Shown: positions 1 to 10,152 of the stretch, in pieces
Position numbering within the stretch: the first letter of the stretch is position 1
Layout of the letters: every line of letters begins with the position of its first letter
NCBI RefSeq assembly: GCF_902497785.1
Contig: NZ_CABVHK010000003.1
Span: 186,001-250,000, forward strand
DNA from: Pseudomonas fluorescens
GTDB taxonomy: Bacteria > Pseudomonadota > Gammaproteobacteria > Pseudomonadales > Pseudomonadaceae
Length of the DNA stretch: 64,000 nucleotides
Reading direction: 5' to 3'
Notes under the pieces: model-generated
What the model was told of the DNA's origin: nothing
Seen by the model: only the letters and a program-made list of their open reading frames with translations
Databases searched by the model: none
Program-made: the position numbers and the translations under genes

Positions 1-262
1 TACCGCCGAATTCGCTGTTGAGCTTGCCGGCCAGGTCCGAAACACGCGCCGCATCAGGCTTGCCGTCAGGCGTCAGCGTGGTTTCGAGCAATTGCTGATA
101 GAGGATCGAAGCGCCTTGCGCCTGATTGCTCTGATACTTGTGATAGGCCTGCCAGCCGAACACGATGACCAGCGCCAACAGGCCGCCAGTGACCAGGGGC
201 TTGCCGTTGCGTGTCCACCAGTCCTTAAAATCCGCCAGCTGTTCGTCTTCGGTACTCGACAC
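1..262 (-). CDS. YfgM-family TPR membrane protein (3' part outside window)
   Basis: Only the first 87 codons are present; the gene runs off the left edge. A GTG start at 262 is chosen because the next residues (SSTEDEQLADFKDWW) match the usual YfgM N terminus and an AAGGAGT-type ribosome-binding site lies just upstream. Residues about 22-40 form one membrane segment (PLVTGGLLALVIVFGW), followed by the start of a periplasmic helical region. YfgM proteins are single-pass inner-membrane TPR proteins associated with SecYEG and periplasmic chaperones. The position directly downstream of hisS fits the conserved order ispG-hisS-yfgM-bamB. The identification rests on the N terminus and context only. 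Confidence 0.8.
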   Translation of the reverse strand, partial: MSSTEDEQLADFKDWWTRNGKPLVTGGLLALVIVFGWQAYHKYQSNQAQGASILYQQLLETTLTPDGKPDAARVSDLAGKLNSEFGG

Positions 263-302
263 CCCAATACTCCTTAATCGCTAATTCGGCTGTTTGACAG
301 CT

Positions 303-1592
303 TCAACCCTGCACGACGCAGGTGGCCAGGTGTGCAGCAAGCGCATCCCAGGCAATGCTTTGTTGTTCGCCCTGGCCACGCAGGGGTTTGAAACCTACCA
401 CTTGCTGGGCCATTTCGTCGTCACCGAGGATCAGTGCATACAGCGCACCGCTCTTGTCGGCCTTCTTGAACTGGCTTTTGAAGCTGCCGGCGCCGGCATT
501 CACTTGCAGGCGCAGGTTGGGCAATTGATCGCGGACTTTCTCGCTCAACGTCAGGGCAGCCAGTTCGGCAGCCTCGCCGAATGCGCAGAGATAGACGTCG
601 ACCTGACGGGAAATCTCTTGCGGGATCTGCTCCAGGGTTTCCAGCAGCAGCACCAGGCGCTCGATGCCCATGGCGAAACCAACGCCGGTGGTCGGTTTAC
701 CGCCCATTTGTTCCACCAGACCGTCGTAACGACCGCCGGCACACACGGTGCCTTGAGCGCCCAACTTGTCGGTGACCCATTCGAAAACGGTCTTGCTGTA
801 GTAATCCAGCCCGCGCACCAGCTTCGGGTTGATCACGTAGGGAATACCGGCGGCGTCGAGGCGAGCCTTGAGGCCCTCGAAGTGCACGCGGGACTCGTCG
901 TCGAGGTAGTCGGCCATTTTCGGCGCATCGACCAGGATCGCTTGCGTGTCGGCGTTCTTGGTGTCCAGAACCCGTAGCGGGTTGGTCTTCAGGCGGCGCT
1001 GGCTGTCTTCGTCCAGTTTGTCCAGGTGAGCGGACAGGAACTCGACCAGTGCTTCACGGTAACGACCACGGGATTCGCTGGTGCCCAGGCTGTTGAGTTC
1101 GAGCTTGACCGCATCGCGGATGCCCAGCTCGCCCCACAGGCGCCAGGTCAGCACGATCAGCTCGGCATCGATGTCCGGGCCGTCGAGGTTGAACACCTCG
1201 ACACCGATCTGGTGGAACTGGCGATAACGGCCTTTCTGCGGACGTTCGTGGCGGAACATCGGGCCGATGTACCACAGCTTCTGCACTTGACCGCCGCCGG
1301 TGATGCCGTGCTCGAGGACGGCACGCACGCAGGCCGCCGTGCCTTCAGGGCGCAGGGTCAGCGAATCGCCGTTGCGGTCGTCGAAGGTGTACATCTCTTT
1401 TTCGACGATGTCGGTCACTTCGCCGATGGAGCGCTTGAACAGCTCGGTGAACTCGACGATCGGCATGCGGATCTGCTTGTAACCGTAGTTATCCAGCAGA
1501 CGCGAAACGGTGCCCTCGAAATGACGCCACAGGGGAGTCTGTTCGGGCAGGATGTCGTTCATGCCACGAATGGCTTGCAGAGACTTGCTCAC
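303..1592 (-). CDS. hisS: Histidyl-tRNA synthetase
   Basis: A class II aminoacyl-tRNA synthetase that charges tRNA-His in the cytoplasm. The 429-residue length is normal for the family. Visible motifs are GMNDILP at residues 10-16, the motif 2 region [16 protein letters not shown] at about 113-128, the histidine A motif [14 protein letters not shown] near 260 and [13 protein letters not shown] near 287; the C-terminal third is the anticodon-binding domain. The start is GTG at 1592, preceded by AAGGA with about 6 nt spacing. It lies 22 bp downstream of ispG and 40 bp upstream of the yfgM-like gene, so co-transcription with both is likely. Confidence 0.98.
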   Translation of the reverse strand: MSKSLQAIRGMNDILPEQTPLWRHFEGTVSRLLDNYGYKQIRMPIVEFTELFKRSIGEVTDIVEKEMYTFDDRNGDSLTLRPEGTAACVRAVLEHGITGGGQVQKLWYIGPMFRHERPQKGRYRQFHQIGVEVFNLDGPDIDAELIVLTWRLWGELGIRDAVKLELNSLGTSESRGRYREALVEFLSAHLDKLDEDSQRRLKTNPLRVLDTKNADTQAILVDAPKMADYLDDESRVHFEGLKARLDAAGIPYVINPKLVRGLDYYSKTVFEWVTDKLGAQGTVCAGGRYDGLVEQMGGKPTTGVGFAMGIERLVLLLETLEQIPQEISRQVDVYLCAFGEAAELAALTLSEKVRDQLPNLRLQVNAGAGSFKSQFKKADKSGALYALILGDDEMAQQVVGFKPLRGQGEQQSIAWDALAAHLATCVVQG

Positions 1593-1614
1593 AAAAATTC
1601 CTTAATTCGTTCGA

Positions 1615-2724
1615 TCAGCCGCGGGCGATTACAGCCGCGTCGGCTTCGACCTTTTCGGCCGCTTTCTGGCGGATCAAGCGTTCAAGCTCATCCACCAGAT
1701 TGTCATTCGTCAGTTTCTGCGACGGCTTGCCGTCGATGTAAATCAGGTTTGGCGTGCCGCCGGTCAAGCCGATATGGGCTTCCTTGGCTTCGCCCGGCCC
1801 GTTGACCACGCAACCGATGACCGCGACATCCAGCGGCACCAACAGGTCTTCGAGGCGCCCTTCCAGTTCGTTCATGGTTTTGACCACATCGAAGTTCTGC
1901 CGCGAGCAGCTCGGGCAGGCGATGAAGTTGATGCCACGGGAACGCAAGTGCAGGGATTTGAGAATGTCGTAGCCGACTTTCACTTCCTCGACCGGGTCAG
2001 CCGCCAAGGAGATGCGGATAGTATCGCCAATCCCTTCGGCGAGCAGCATACCGAGGCCCACGGCGGATTTCACTGTGCCTGAACGCAAACCACCGGCCTC
2101 GGTAATACCCAAGTGCAGCGGCTGGACGATTTCCTTGGCCAGCAAGCGGTAAGCGGCGACGGCCATGAACACGTCGGAGGCTTTTACGCTGACCTTGAAG
2201 TCCTGGAAGTTCAGGCGCTCAAGGTGTTCGACGTGGCGCAGGGCAGATTCGACCAGCGCGGCCGGGGTCGGCTCGCCGTATTTCTTTTGCAGGTCTTTTT
2301 CCAGGGAACCGGCGTTGACGCCGATGCGGATCGGAATCCCGCGATCACGGGCGGCATCGACCACCGCCCGCACACGATCTTCACGACCGATGTTGCCCGG
2401 GTTGATGCGCAGGCAATCCACGCCCAGCTCGGCTACGCGCAGCGCGATCCTGTAGTCGAAATGGATGTCGGCCACCAAAGGCACTTTGACCAGTTTCTTG
2501 ATTTTGCCGAAGGCTTCGGCGGCGTCCATGTCTGGCACGGAAATACGCACGATATCGACGCCAGCGGCTTCCAGACGATTGATCTGGGCCACAGTGGCGG
2601 CGACGTCATTGGTGTCGCTGTTGGTCATGCTTTGCACAGCGATGGGCGCATCGCCGCCAACAGGTACGTTACCGACCCAGATTTTCCGGGATTCGCGACG
2701 CTTGATTGGAGATTCGCCGTGCAT
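1615..2724 (-). CDS. ispG: 4-hydroxy-3-methylbut-2-en-1-yl diphosphate synthase (flavodoxin)
   Basis: IspG (GcpE) catalyses the penultimate step of the MEP isoprenoid pathway, turning MEcPP into HMBPP with a [4Fe-4S] cluster. The protein has 369 residues. The N-terminal TIM-barrel part is recognisable by [19 protein letters not shown], and the cluster ligands by CPSCSRQNF at about 270 and GCVVNGPGE at about 305. The stop of rodZ is 3 bp upstream, indicating one transcript from pilW through hisS. Its need for a cluster is met by the isc operon a few kb upstream. Confidence 0.98.
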   Translation of the reverse strand: MHGESPIKRRESRKIWVGNVPVGGDAPIAVQSMTNSDTNDVAATVAQINRLEAAGVDIVRISVPDMDAAEAFGKIKKLVKVPLVADIHFDYRIALRVAELGVDCLRINPGNIGREDRVRAVVDAARDRGIPIRIGVNAGSLEKDLQKKYGEPTPAALVESALRHVEHLERLNFQDFKVSVKASDVFMAVAAYRLLAKEIVQPLHLGITEAGGLRSGTVKSAVGLGMLLAEGIGDTIRISLAADPVEEVKVGYDILKSLHLRSRGINFIACPSCSRQNFDVVKTMNELEGRLEDLLVPLDVAVIGCVVNGPGEAKEAHIGLTGGTPNLIYIDGKPSQKLTNDNLVDELERLIRQKAAEKVEADAAVIARG

Positions 2725-2727
2725 GAC

Positions 2728-3759
2728 TTATTGACCCAACTTCAGGCGAGCAGTCTCGCCACTGGTGAACGGAGCGACATCAACCACCTGCCCGTTGTAG
2801 CTGACCTGCGCGCCACGGGCAAAGCCCAGACGCACGGTAAAAGGCGGTTTGCCGCTGACGGAAACATTTTCGCCCTTGCGCTTGAGACCGCTCAGCAGCA
2901 CCTTGCCGGAGCCATCGGTCACTTGCGTCCAGCAATCGGCGGTGAATTGCAGTTGAACCTGCCCCGGGCCGGCAGCCGGAGTAGCCGCTGCTGGAGGAGG
3001 AATGGTCGGGGTCACGGACGCGGATGCAGGCGGTGTCGACACAACCGGGGCAGTCGGGGCAGCCGGAGCGGGCGTGGCCGGCGTCGCGACAACCGGAGCG
3101 GCGCTGTGGGCCGGTGCGGCCGGGGTTGGAGTCGGTGCAGCCGGCGCGGTCACTTCAGCCTCAGCCGGCGCTTCATCCGGGGTATCGGCTTGCGGTAGCG
3201 CGAGCGCAGTCGCGCCCTCGGTCTGACCTTCCGCGACGGCCTGGTCTTCCGGCTCGTCCAGCGGATGGATCTGCGTGGTCCCGTCGGCGCCTTCGACTTC
3301 AACGTGTTCCGGGCTCAGGCTCACCTGGTCTTTGGTGCGCAAGGACGTCTGATCCTGCCACCAGATAAAACCACCGCCGATCACCGCCAGCAGCAACAGC
3401 AGGCTGACGATGCGCAAAATAGTGTGGGAAACCCGAACCGGCTCTTCGATACGACCCAGGCTGTGGACACTGCTGCCTTGGGAATCGGTGCCGGTGGATT
3501 GGTCGAACTGCTGAACCAGAACGGTCTGGTCCATGCCGAGCAACTTGGCGTACGCGCGAATGTAACCGCGGGCAAAGGTGTGCCCAGGCAACTTGTCGAA
3601 TGCGCCAGCTTCCAGATTGCTCAGGGAATTGACGGTGAGGTTGAGCTTGAGGGCCACTTCGGCCAGCGACCAGCCATTGCTTTCGCGGGCCTGGCGCAGA
3701 GTCTCACCGGGGTTAACGCGATTCGCTGCTACAACTTCGGGATGCGCCGCTTTCATCAT
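2728..3759 (-). CDS. rodZ: RodZ-like cytoskeletal membrane protein
   Basis: RodZ links the MreB cytoskeleton to the elongation machinery and helps set rod shape. The order of parts is clear: a cytoplasmic helix-turn-helix (about residues 18-80, GETLRQARESNGWSLAEVA...), one membrane span at about 110-132 (ILRIVSLLLLLAVIGGGFIW), a long Pro/Ala/Thr-rich periplasmic linker (about 165-265) and a compact C-terminal beta domain of the DUF4115 type. The ATG overlaps the pilW stop by 4 bp, so translation is coupled. A second Met follows immediately, so the start could be one codon later. Older annotations call this type an Xre-family regulator because of the HTH. Confidence 0.9.
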   Translation of the reverse strand: MMKAAHPEVVAANRVNPGETLRQARESNGWSLAEVALKLNLTVNSLSNLEAGAFDKLPGHTFARGYIRAYAKLLGMDQTVLVQQFDQSTGTDSQGSSVHSLGRIEEPVRVSHTILRIVSLLLLLAVIGGGFIWWQDQTSLRTKDQVSLSPEHVEVEGADGTTQIHPLDEPEDQAVAEGQTEGATALALPQADTPDEAPAEAEVTAPAAPTPTPAAPAHSAAPVVATPATPAPAAPTAPVVSTPPASASVTPTIPPPAAATPAAGPGQVQLQFTADCWTQVTDGSGKVLLSGLKRKGENVSVSGKPPFTVRLGFARGAQVSYNGQVVDVAPFTSGETARLKLGQ

Positions 3760-4514
3760 TGCTCCGACAGGTATTGCTGATATTCCGGCGTACCGGGATA
3801 GAGTCGTTTTAATTGCAGGCCAAAACTGGCGGCCTTGTCACGGTCTTCAAACACTTTTGCCAGCCGGACGCCGAGCAATAGACTACGTGCATTTTGCTCG
3901 GTGAGCAGGCTAAAACGGTCGTAATAGTCACGCGCGGGCACATAATGCCTGTCTTCGTAAGACAACTCAGCCATTTCCAGCAACGCACGCGGTTGTTGAC
4001 GATTCAACCGCAGGGCTTTTTCCAGTTGCTGACGGGCCAGATCACCCTGGCCCAGCTTCGAAGCGGTCATGCCCAGGTTCTCGAACACCCGGGAACGCTC
4101 AGGATACAGGGTATCGGCAGCGGCCTGTTCAAAGCGCTCGTAGGCCTCTTTGTAACGTTTTTGCTCGTAAAGAAAACTGCCGTAGTTGTTCAGGATGCGT
4201 GCATCGCCGGAACGGGAGGACAGCGCCTTGCGGAAATGTTCGTCTGCCAGCTCCGGCTCCATCTCGGCCTGGAACACCAACCCCAGCGCGGCATTGGCAT
4301 CAGGGTCGGAACTGTCCAGCTCCAGGGCTTTTTTCAGCGGGACTTTGGCGCGTTCGGTCATGCCCTGCTGCAAGTAGCCCAAGCCCAGTTGCACGTAGGC
4401 AACACGCGCTTCGTCGCGGCCCTTGCTGGTCTTCATCGGGTTGAAATCGCCCGACAGAACGCAGCCAGTACAAAGACTGGCCAACAGCACAAGCAGCGCG
4501 AAGCGCAGGGACAT
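3756..4514 (-). CDS. pilW: Type IV pilus biogenesis/stability lipoprotein PilW (PilF)
   Basis: An outer-membrane TPR lipoprotein that helps the PilQ secretin assemble. The start at 4514 gives a lipoprotein signal (MSLRFALLVLLASLCTGC, predicted acylated Cys18) and has a GAGAGGATC ribosome-binding site; a longer reading frame upstream lacks these signals. The 252-residue product shows at least five TPR-like helix pairs, for example YVQLGLGYLQQGMTERAK and NNYGSFLYEQKRYKEAYE. It lies between rlmN (17 bp upstream) and rodZ (4-bp overlap), the standard Pseudomonas order. Confidence 0.95.
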   Translation of the reverse strand: MSLRFALLVLLASLCTGCVLSGDFNPMKTSKGRDEARVAYVQLGLGYLQQGMTERAKVPLKKALELDSSDPDANAALGLVFQAEMEPELADEHFRKALSSRSGDARILNNYGSFLYEQKRYKEAYERFEQAAADTLYPERSRVFENLGMTASKLGQGDLARQQLEKALRLNRQQPRALLEMAELSYEDRHYVPARDYYDRFSLLTEQNARSLLLGVRLAKVFEDRDKAASFGLQLKRLYPGTPEYQQYLSEQ

Positions 4515-4531
4515 AGAGATCCTCTCTCGGT

Positions 4532-5674
4532 TTATTTCGCGGCGTTTTGCGCCATATCGCTGTCGGCGCTCAACTCGCGCACGGCAATATAACGTTCGCT
4601 GCGACGGGTGCGATCCAGCACCTGCCCTACCAATTGGCCACACGCGGCATCGATGTCTTCACCGCGGGTGGTGCGCACGGTGACATTGAAACCTGCATGG
4701 TGAAGCTGATCCTGGAAACGGCGAATCGCGTTGTTACTCGGACGCTCGTAACCGGAATGCGGGAACGGGTTGAACGGAATCAGGTTGATCTTGCACGGGA
4801 TGTTCTTGAGCAACTCGATCATCTCGACGGCATGCTCAACCTTGTCGTTGATGTCCTTGAGCAAGGTGTACTCGATGGTCAGCACGCGCTTTTCGCCCAG
4901 GGACGACATGTAGCGCTGGCACGACTCGAGCAGCATCTTAAGCGGATATTTCTTGTTGATCGGCACCAATTGGTTACGCAATGCGTCGTTCGGTGCGTGC
5001 AGGGACAACGCCAGGGAAACGTCGATGTGCTTGGACAGCTCATCGATCATCGGCACCACGCCGGAGGTCGACAGGGTCACACGGCGCTTGGAAATGCCGT
5101 AACCCAGGTCGTCCATCATCAAATGCATGGCCGCCACGACGTTGTCGAAGTTCAGCAGCGGCTCGCCCATGCCCATCATCACCACGTTGGTGATGGCACG
5201 GTCGGCGGTCGCCGGGATGCTGCCGAACGATTTGTTGGCAATCCACACCTGGCCGATGACTTCGGCGGCGGTGAGGTTGCTGTTGAAACCTTGCTTGCCG
5301 GTGGAGCAGAAACTGCAATCCAGGGCACAGCCTGCCTGGGACGAAACGCACAACGTGCCGCGTTTGCCTTGGGGAATGTAGACAGTCTCGACGCAACTGC
5401 CGGACGCCACGCGCACCACCCACTTACGGGTGCCGTCGGTGGAAATGTCCTCGCTGACAACTTCAGGACCGCGAACTTCAGCAATAGCCTTGAGCTTGTC
5501 GCGCAAAGCCTTGCTGACGTTCGTCATGGCGTCGAAATCATCGACGCCAAGGTGGTGAATCCATTTCATTACCTGACCGGCACGGAAACGCTTCTCCCCG
5601 ATCGAGTCGAAGAATTTTTCCATTTCCTGTTGAGTCAGACCCAGCAGGTTGGTTTTTACAGTCGATGTAGTCAT
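4532..5674 (-). CDS. rlmN: Dual-specificity 23S rRNA A2503 / tRNA A37 C2-methyltransferase
   Basis: A radical-SAM enzyme that methylates C2 of A2503 in 23S rRNA and A37 in some tRNAs. The cluster motif CxxxCxxC is visible in [15 protein letters not shown] (about residues 108-122), with [11 protein letters not shown] and the C-terminal catalytic Cys in DIDAACGQL. The start at 5674 is preferred over an in-frame ATG at 5692 because AAGGTGA sits at good distance before it. The product has 380 residues, the normal length. It is 28 bp downstream of ndk and is probably transcribed with it. Confidence 0.97.
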   Translation of the reverse strand: MTTSTVKTNLLGLTQQEMEKFFDSIGEKRFRAGQVMKWIHHLGVDDFDAMTNVSKALRDKLKAIAEVRGPEVVSEDISTDGTRKWVVRVASGSCVETVYIPQGKRGTLCVSSQAGCALDCSFCSTGKQGFNSNLTAAEVIGQVWIANKSFGSIPATADRAITNVVMMGMGEPLLNFDNVVAAMHLMMDDLGYGISKRRVTLSTSGVVPMIDELSKHIDVSLALSLHAPNDALRNQLVPINKKYPLKMLLESCQRYMSSLGEKRVLTIEYTLLKDINDKVEHAVEMIELLKNIPCKINLIPFNPFPHSGYERPSNNAIRRFQDQLHHAGFNVTVRTTRGEDIDAACGQLVGQVLDRTRRSERYIAVRELSADSDMAQNAAK

Positions 5675-5702
5675 GGATTCACCTTCACTCATAAGCCAAT
5701 GC

Positions 5703-6128
5703 TTAGCGAGTGGTTACTTCAGTAGCTGCGAAGAAGTACGAGATTTCGCGAGCAGCAGCGGCTTCGGAGTCCGAACCGTGTACAGCGTTGGCGTCGATGG
5801 AATCAGCGAAGTCAGCACGGATAGTGCCGGCAGCAGCTTCTTTAGGGTTGGTAGCGCCCATCAGCTCACGGTTCAGAGCGATAGCGTTTTCGCCTTCCAG
5901 AACCTGAACGACAACCGGACCGGAGATCATGAAAGCAACCAGGTCGCCGAAGAAACCACGAGCGCTGTGCTCAGCGTAGAAGCCTTCAGCTTCAGCTTTG
6001 GACAGTTGCTTCAGTTTCGAAGCTACAACGCGCAGGCCTGCTTTTTCGAAACGAGTGGTGATCTCGCCGATGACGTTTTTTGCAACAGCGTCAGGCTTGA
6101 TGATGGAGAAAGTACGTTGAACAGCCAT
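5703..6128 (-). CDS. ndk: Nucleoside diphosphate kinase
   Basis: Transfers the gamma phosphate from ATP to NDPs through a phospho-histidine. The 141-residue protein is full length; the active-site motif [12 protein letters not shown] (His at about 117) and the N-terminal [14 protein letters not shown] are intact. GGAGTTACACC precedes the ATG. A hairpin containing TATAAT lies about 40 bp upstream and may separate this gene from the isc operon while providing its promoter. Confidence 0.98.
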   Translation of the reverse strand: MAVQRTFSIIKPDAVAKNVIGEITTRFEKAGLRVVASKLKQLSKAEAEGFYAEHSARGFFGDLVAFMISGPVVVQVLEGENAIALNRELMGATNPKEAAAGTIRADFADSIDANAVHGSDSEAAAAREISYFFAATEVTTR

Positions 6129-6164
6129 GGTGTAACTCCAGAAACGGTAATTTGTGAAAAATTA

Positions 6165-6187
6165 AACCCGCGAATTATACGCGGGTT
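6165..6187 (-). terminator. Hairpin between iscX and ndk, terminator and/or promoter
   Basis: An 8-bp stem (AACCCGCG / CGCGGGTT) with a 7-nt loop is followed on the minus strand by TAATTTTT, as for an intrinsic terminator at the end of the isc operon. The minus-strand loop reads TATAATT, which would also serve as a -10 element for ndk, so one site may both end one transcript and start the next. The dual role is inference. Confidence 0.5.
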
Positions 6188-6224
6188 CTTGGGTATTGCC
6201 TAACTGCATACGGTCGCGGCCTCT

Positions 6225-6329
6225 GTAGGAGCTGCCGAAGGCTGCGATCCTTTGATCTCGCTCTTGCGCTTGAGATTCAAGTGGAGAATTGGAAAAGATC
6301 GCAGCCTCGCTTCGCTCGTCAGCTCCTAC
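6225..6329. repeat. Inverted pair of REP elements
   Basis: Two facing copies of the P. fluorescens-type REP core (GTAGGAGCTGCCGAAGGCTG and a diverged partner ending CAGCTCCTAC) flank a 40-bp spacer. The iscX stop codon (TAG, 6326-6328) lies inside the right-hand copy. Such pairs fold into a long hairpin (REPIN) and are non-autonomous elements mobilised by RAYT transposases; no RAYT gene is present in this window. Confidence 0.85.
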
Positions 6330-6526
6330 TCTGCTTCTTCGATCCAGGCAGCCTGAATGGCTTCAAGCACCTTTTCGCCACCGCGATTCGGATCGTCGCT
6401 AAACTCCGGCAATGCCTGCACCCAACGCGACAGTTCGACGAAGTTTACATAACGCGGATCAACATCCGGCTTCGATTCGGCCAGCTGGATCGCGATTTCC
6501 AGCACATCAACCCATTTCAGACTCAT
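6326..6526 (-). CDS. iscX: Fe-S cluster assembly protein IscX
   Basis: A 66-residue acidic protein that binds IscS and modulates cluster assembly. The sequence (MSLKWVDVLEIAIQLAE..., VQALPEFSDDP) is characteristic. It is the last gene of the isc operon, 14 bp after fdx. Its stop codon falls inside a REP element. Confidence 0.96.
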   Translation of the reverse strand: MSLKWVDVLEIAIQLAESKPDVDPRYVNFVELSRWVQALPEFSDDPNRGGEKVLEAIQAAWIEEAE

Positions 6527-6540
6527 GTCGTTTCCCGGAA

Positions 6541-6882
6541 TCAGTGCGGCGCTTCAGCCGCATGGTTGAGCGAGTATTTCGGAATTTCGACAGTCAGGTC
6601 TTCAGTCCCGACGATCGCCTGACAGGCCAGGCGCGACTGCGCTTCCAGCCCCCAGGCCCGATCAAGAAAATCTTCTTCCAGTTCGTCGGCTTCTTCCAGC
6701 GAATCAAAGCCTTCGCGAACGATGCAGTGACAAGTGGTACAGGCGCAGACGCCACCACAGGCATTTTCCATCTCGATGTGGTGCTCATGGGCCAGATCGA
6801 GAATCGACGTACCGGGCTCAGCTTCCACAACCATGCCGTCCGGACAAAACTTATCGTGTGGCAGAAAAATGACCTGCGGCAT
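6541..6882 (-). CDS. fdx: ISC-type [2Fe-2S] ferredoxin
   Basis: An electron carrier of the ISC machinery. The 113-residue protein has the adrenodoxin-type ligands in CGGVCACTTCHC (about residues 42-53) and a fourth Cys in LACQAIVG. Its ATG overlaps the hscA stop by 1 bp, so translation is coupled to hscA. Confidence 0.97.
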   Translation of the reverse strand: MPQVIFLPHDKFCPDGMVVEAEPGTSILDLAHEHHIEMENACGGVCACTTCHCIVREGFDSLEEADELEEDFLDRAWGLEAQSRLACQAIVGTEDLTVEIPKYSLNHAAEAPH

Positions 6883-8747
6883 CAGTTATCCTCGATTTCA
6901 TTCAGGTTGCGCCCCGCCAGCGCGGCTTTCACCGTCGAATCCAGACGGCGGGCAGCAAAGGCATCGGTCACTTGCGACAGACGCTTGGTCTGCTGCTCGA
7001 TGGCGTAACCATCGGTACCTTTCATCAGTTCGCTCAGTTCCTGCAGTTGCAGATCGATGACCATGCGCTCTTCGGCGTCGAGCAAACGCTCACCATCGGC
7101 CTCCAGAGCAGCTTGCACCGCTTCGATCAGGCGCTGGGCATCGACCTGCTGCTCACGCAACACACGGGCGACTTTGTCGTCGTTGGCGTGCTGGAACGAA
7201 TCCTTGAGCATTTTGGCAATTTCGCCGTCGGTCAGGCCGTAGGACGGCTTGACCTGAATGCTGGCTTCAACACCTGAGCCGAGTTCACGCGCAGCCACAC
7301 TGAGCAGACCGTCGGCATCGACCTGGAAGGTCACGCGAATCTTCGCCGCACCGGCGACCATCGCCGGAATGCCGCGCAATTCGAAGCGCGCCAGCGAGCG
7401 GCAGTCGCTGATCAGCTCGCGCTCACCCTGCAACACGTGGATGGCCATGGCCGACTGGCCATCTTTGTAGGTGGTGAAGTCTTGGGCACGGGCAACGGGA
7501 ATGGTGGTGTTGCGCGGAATCACCTTCTCCATCAGGCCGCCCATGGTTTCCAGGCCCAAGGACAACGGAATCACGTCCAGCAGCAGCAGTTCATCGCCAT
7601 CGCGCTTGTTGCCTGCGAGGGTATCGGCCTGGATCGCGGCACCGATGGCCACCACTTGATCCGGATCGATTTCGGTCAACGGTTGGCGACCGAAGGCTTC
7701 AGCGACGGCTTCACGAACGCGAGGGACACGCGTCGAGCCACCCACCATCACCACCGCGTGGACTTCTTCCAGCTCGATGGCGGAATCACGCACGGCTCGA
7801 CGGCAGGCCTTGAGACTGCGAGCAACCATCGGCTCGATCAGCGCATTGAAGGCTTCGCGAGTCAGTTGCGCTTTCCAATCGCCATAGGCGACCTCGACAG
7901 TCTCGGCATTGGTCAGGGCTTCTTTGGCCGCACAGGCGGTTTGCAGCAGATGGCGTTGCGCGCCCGGATCGAGGTCGGCGGACAAACCGGCGCTCTCGAT
8001 GATCCAGCCAGCGATTGCATGGTCGAAATCGTCGCCGCCCAGCGCGCTATCGCCACCGGTGGCCAGCACTTCGAACACACCGCCGGTCAGACGCAGAATC
8101 GAAATATCGAAGGTACCGCCGCCCAAGTCATAAATCGCGACCAGGCCTTCAGCATGCTGATCCAGACCGTAAGCGACGGCAGCGGCGGTCGGCTCATTGA
8201 GCAAACGCAGCACATTCAGACCGGCCAGCTTGGCCGCATCCTTGGTGGCTTGACGCTGAGCGTCGTCGAAATAGGCCGGAACGGTGATCACTGCGCCCAC
8301 CAACTCACCACCCAATGCCGCTTCAGCACGCTGACGCAGGACTTTGAGGATATCGGCGGAGACTTCGACCGGGCTTTTCGGCCCCTGGATGGTGTCGATG
8401 AACGGCATGTGCGACTCACCACCGACAAAGCGGTACGGCAGTTGATCGCCCAATTGCTTGACGTCGGACAGACCCCGACCCATCAAGCGCTTGACCGACA
8501 GCACGGTGTTCAAAGGATCGCTCGCGGCCGCCAGCCTGGCCGATTCGCCGACTTCGACGTGATCGGCGTGATAACGCACGGCAGACGGCAGGATGACCTG
8601 CCCGTCAGCGTCGGCCAGAGGCTCGGAAAGACCACTGCGCAACGCAGCGACCAGCGAATTGGTAGTGCCCAAGTCGATCCCCACAGCCAGACGACGCTGG
8701 TGCGGTTGAGGACTTTGGCCGGGTTCGGCGATCTGCAGTAGGGCCAT
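6882..8747 (-). CDS. hscA: Hsp70-type chaperone HscA
   Basis: A specialised DnaK-like ATPase that, with HscB, releases the cluster from IscU. The 621-residue protein has the Hsp70 signatures [12 protein letters not shown] near residue 24 and [20 protein letters not shown] near 150, plus a substrate-binding domain in the last third. It follows hscB by 51 bp and overlaps fdx by 1 bp. Confidence 0.97.
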   Translation of the reverse strand: MALLQIAEPGQSPQPHQRRLAVGIDLGTTNSLVAALRSGLSEPLADADGQVILPSAVRYHADHVEVGESARLAAASDPLNTVLSVKRLMGRGLSDVKQLGDQLPYRFVGGESHMPFIDTIQGPKSPVEVSADILKVLRQRAEAALGGELVGAVITVPAYFDDAQRQATKDAAKLAGLNVLRLLNEPTAAAVAYGLDQHAEGLVAIYDLGGGTFDISILRLTGGVFEVLATGGDSALGGDDFDHAIAGWIIESAGLSADLDPGAQRHLLQTACAAKEALTNAETVEVAYGDWKAQLTREAFNALIEPMVARSLKACRRAVRDSAIELEEVHAVVMVGGSTRVPRVREAVAEAFGRQPLTEIDPDQVVAIGAAIQADTLAGNKRDGDELLLLDVIPLSLGLETMGGLMEKVIPRNTTIPVARAQDFTTYKDGQSAMAIHVLQGERELISDCRSLARFELRGIPAMVAGAAKIRVTFQVDADGLLSVAARELGSGVEASIQVKPSYGLTDGEIAKMLKDSFQHANDDKVARVLREQQVDAQRLIEAVQAALEADGERLLDAEERMVIDLQLQELSELMKGTDGYAIEQQTKRLSQVTDAFAARRLDSTVKAALAGRNLNEIEDN

Positions 8748-8798
8748 CGTTATCAGGACTTATCTGTATATCAGGCGTGCGACCGGAGCGGCACTGGG

Positions 8799-9320
8799 TT
8801 AATCGTCGAGGCGCTCTTCTAACTGGCGCACTTCGTAGGTGAGCTTGTCGAGAAACTGCATGCGGCGCATCAGGCGTTCGGCCTGCTCGCGTTGCGCTGC
8901 GTCATCCCAACAGGCTGCGAAGCTTTGGTTCAGTTCATCCTGCGCCGTTTTCAAGCGACGCTTGAACACCGCAACACCGGCCAGATCGGCACTGTCCTGC
9001 AGGTCTTCGAGCTCTTCACGCAGCTCCATTTGCTGCAGAAGAAACTCCGGATCATGCACCGTGACCTCCAGCGGCAGCTCGCGACCGCCCATGGCGAGCA
9101 GGTATCGCGCGCGTTTGGGGGGACTTTTGAGCGTCTGGTAGGCCTCGTTGAGGCTCGCGGATTGCTCTAGCGCCAACCGTTGCTCGCGCTCGGAAGCGTC
9201 TGCAAACCGGTCCGGATGAACACTGCGCGCCAACTCACGGTAGCGCGTAGCCAGCTGGTCGAGGTCCAGATTGAATCTCGGTTGCAGCTCAAATAAAGCG
9301 AAATGACAAGGAGTACCCAC
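8799..9320 (-). CDS. hscB: Co-chaperone HscB (J-domain)
   Basis: A J-domain protein that delivers IscU to HscA. The start is set at GTG 9320 ([15 protein letters not shown]), which gives the usual 173 residues and has GAGG just upstream; a longer frame from 9359 would run into iscA. The HPD motif is present ([15 protein letters not shown]), followed by the C-terminal three-helix bundle that binds IscU. Confidence 0.96.
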   Translation of the reverse strand: MGTPCHFALFELQPRFNLDLDQLATRYRELARSVHPDRFADASEREQRLALEQSASLNEAYQTLKSPPKRARYLLAMGGRELPLEVTVHDPEFLLQQMELREELEDLQDSADLAGVAVFKRRLKTAQDELNQSFAACWDDAAQREQAERLMRRMQFLDKLTYEVRQLEERLDD

Positions 9321-9328
9321 AAGAAGCC

Positions 9329-9652
9329 TCAGATGTTGAAGCTTTCGCCGCAGCCACATTCACCGCGCACGTTGGGGTTGTTGAACTTGAAGCCTTCGTT
9401 CAACCCTTCCTTGACGAAATCGAGCTCGGTGCCGTCCAGGTAGGACAGGCTCTTCGGGTCGATGATCACTTTCTCGCCGTGACTTTCGAACACCTGATCC
9501 TCTTCAACCACCTCGTCGACAAACTCCAGCACGTAGGCAAGGCCGGAACAGCCCGTGGTGCGAACACCCAGACGAATCCCCTCACCTTTGCCGCGCCCGT
9601 CAAGGGAGCGTCGCACGTGTCGAGCAGCCGCTTCTGTCATGCTGATAGCCAT
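9329..9652 (-). CDS. iscA: Fe-S assembly A-type carrier IscA
   Basis: A 107-residue A-type carrier with the three conserved cysteines ([10 protein letters not shown] near 35 and CGCGESF near 99). It lies between iscU and hscB with short gaps. No sign of degeneration. Confidence 0.97.
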   Translation of the reverse strand: MAISMTEAAARHVRRSLDGRGKGEGIRLGVRTTGCSGLAYVLEFVDEVVEEDQVFESHGEKVIIDPKSLSYLDGTELDFVKEGLNEGFKFNNPNVRGECGCGESFNI

Positions 9653-9680
9653 CGTTGACTCCTTACTCGTCGCCCAATGC

Positions 9681-10067
9681 TTAGATCAAGCCTTTCTTCT
9701 GCTTGTAGTCGCGAACGGCCGCCTTGATAGCGTCTTCAGCGAGTACGGAGCAGTGAATTTTCACTGGCGGCAGGGCCAGTTCTTCGGCCAGCTGAGTGTT
9801 CTTGATGGTCTCTGCTTCATCCAGAGTCTTGCCTTTCATCCACTCGGTCGCCAGGGAGCTGGAGGCGATCGCCGAACCGCAACCGTAGGTCTTGAACTTG
9901 GCGTCTTCGATGATGCCTTGCTCGTTGACCTTGATTTGCAGACGCATCACGTCGCCGCACGCCGGGGCGCCGACCATGCCGGTGCCGACATCAGGATCTT
10001 CCGCGTCCATCTTGCCGACGTTACGCGGGTTTTCGTAGTGGTCGATGACCTTTTCGCTGTAAGCCAT
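9681..10067 (-). CDS. iscU: Fe-S cluster scaffold IscU
   Basis: The scaffold on which [2Fe-2S] clusters are built. The 128-residue protein contains the three cluster cysteines in [21 protein letters not shown] and [10 protein letters not shown], the conserved Asp after the first Cys, and the HscA-binding LPPVK motif at about residue 99. It is 85 bp downstream of iscS. Confidence 0.98.
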   Translation of the reverse strand: MAYSEKVIDHYENPRNVGKMDAEDPDVGTGMVGAPACGDVMRLQIKVNEQGIIEDAKFKTYGCGSAIASSSLATEWMKGKTLDEAETIKNTQLAEELALPPVKIHCSVLAEDAIKAAVRDYKQKKGLI

Positions 10068-10152
10068 GATTCTTAATCCTCACTCATCAGAGAGTCGCTC
10101 TTTAAGCCCTGGGAACCGTGGTTCGACAGGGCCGGTTCGCGGCGACTTGTAA

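Noticed and set aside
294..977. A long plus-strand frame opposite hisS, and similar long frames opposite rlmN, hscA, iscS, secD and queA
   Set aside because: All are antisense shadows of genes with intact motifs in GC-rich DNA.
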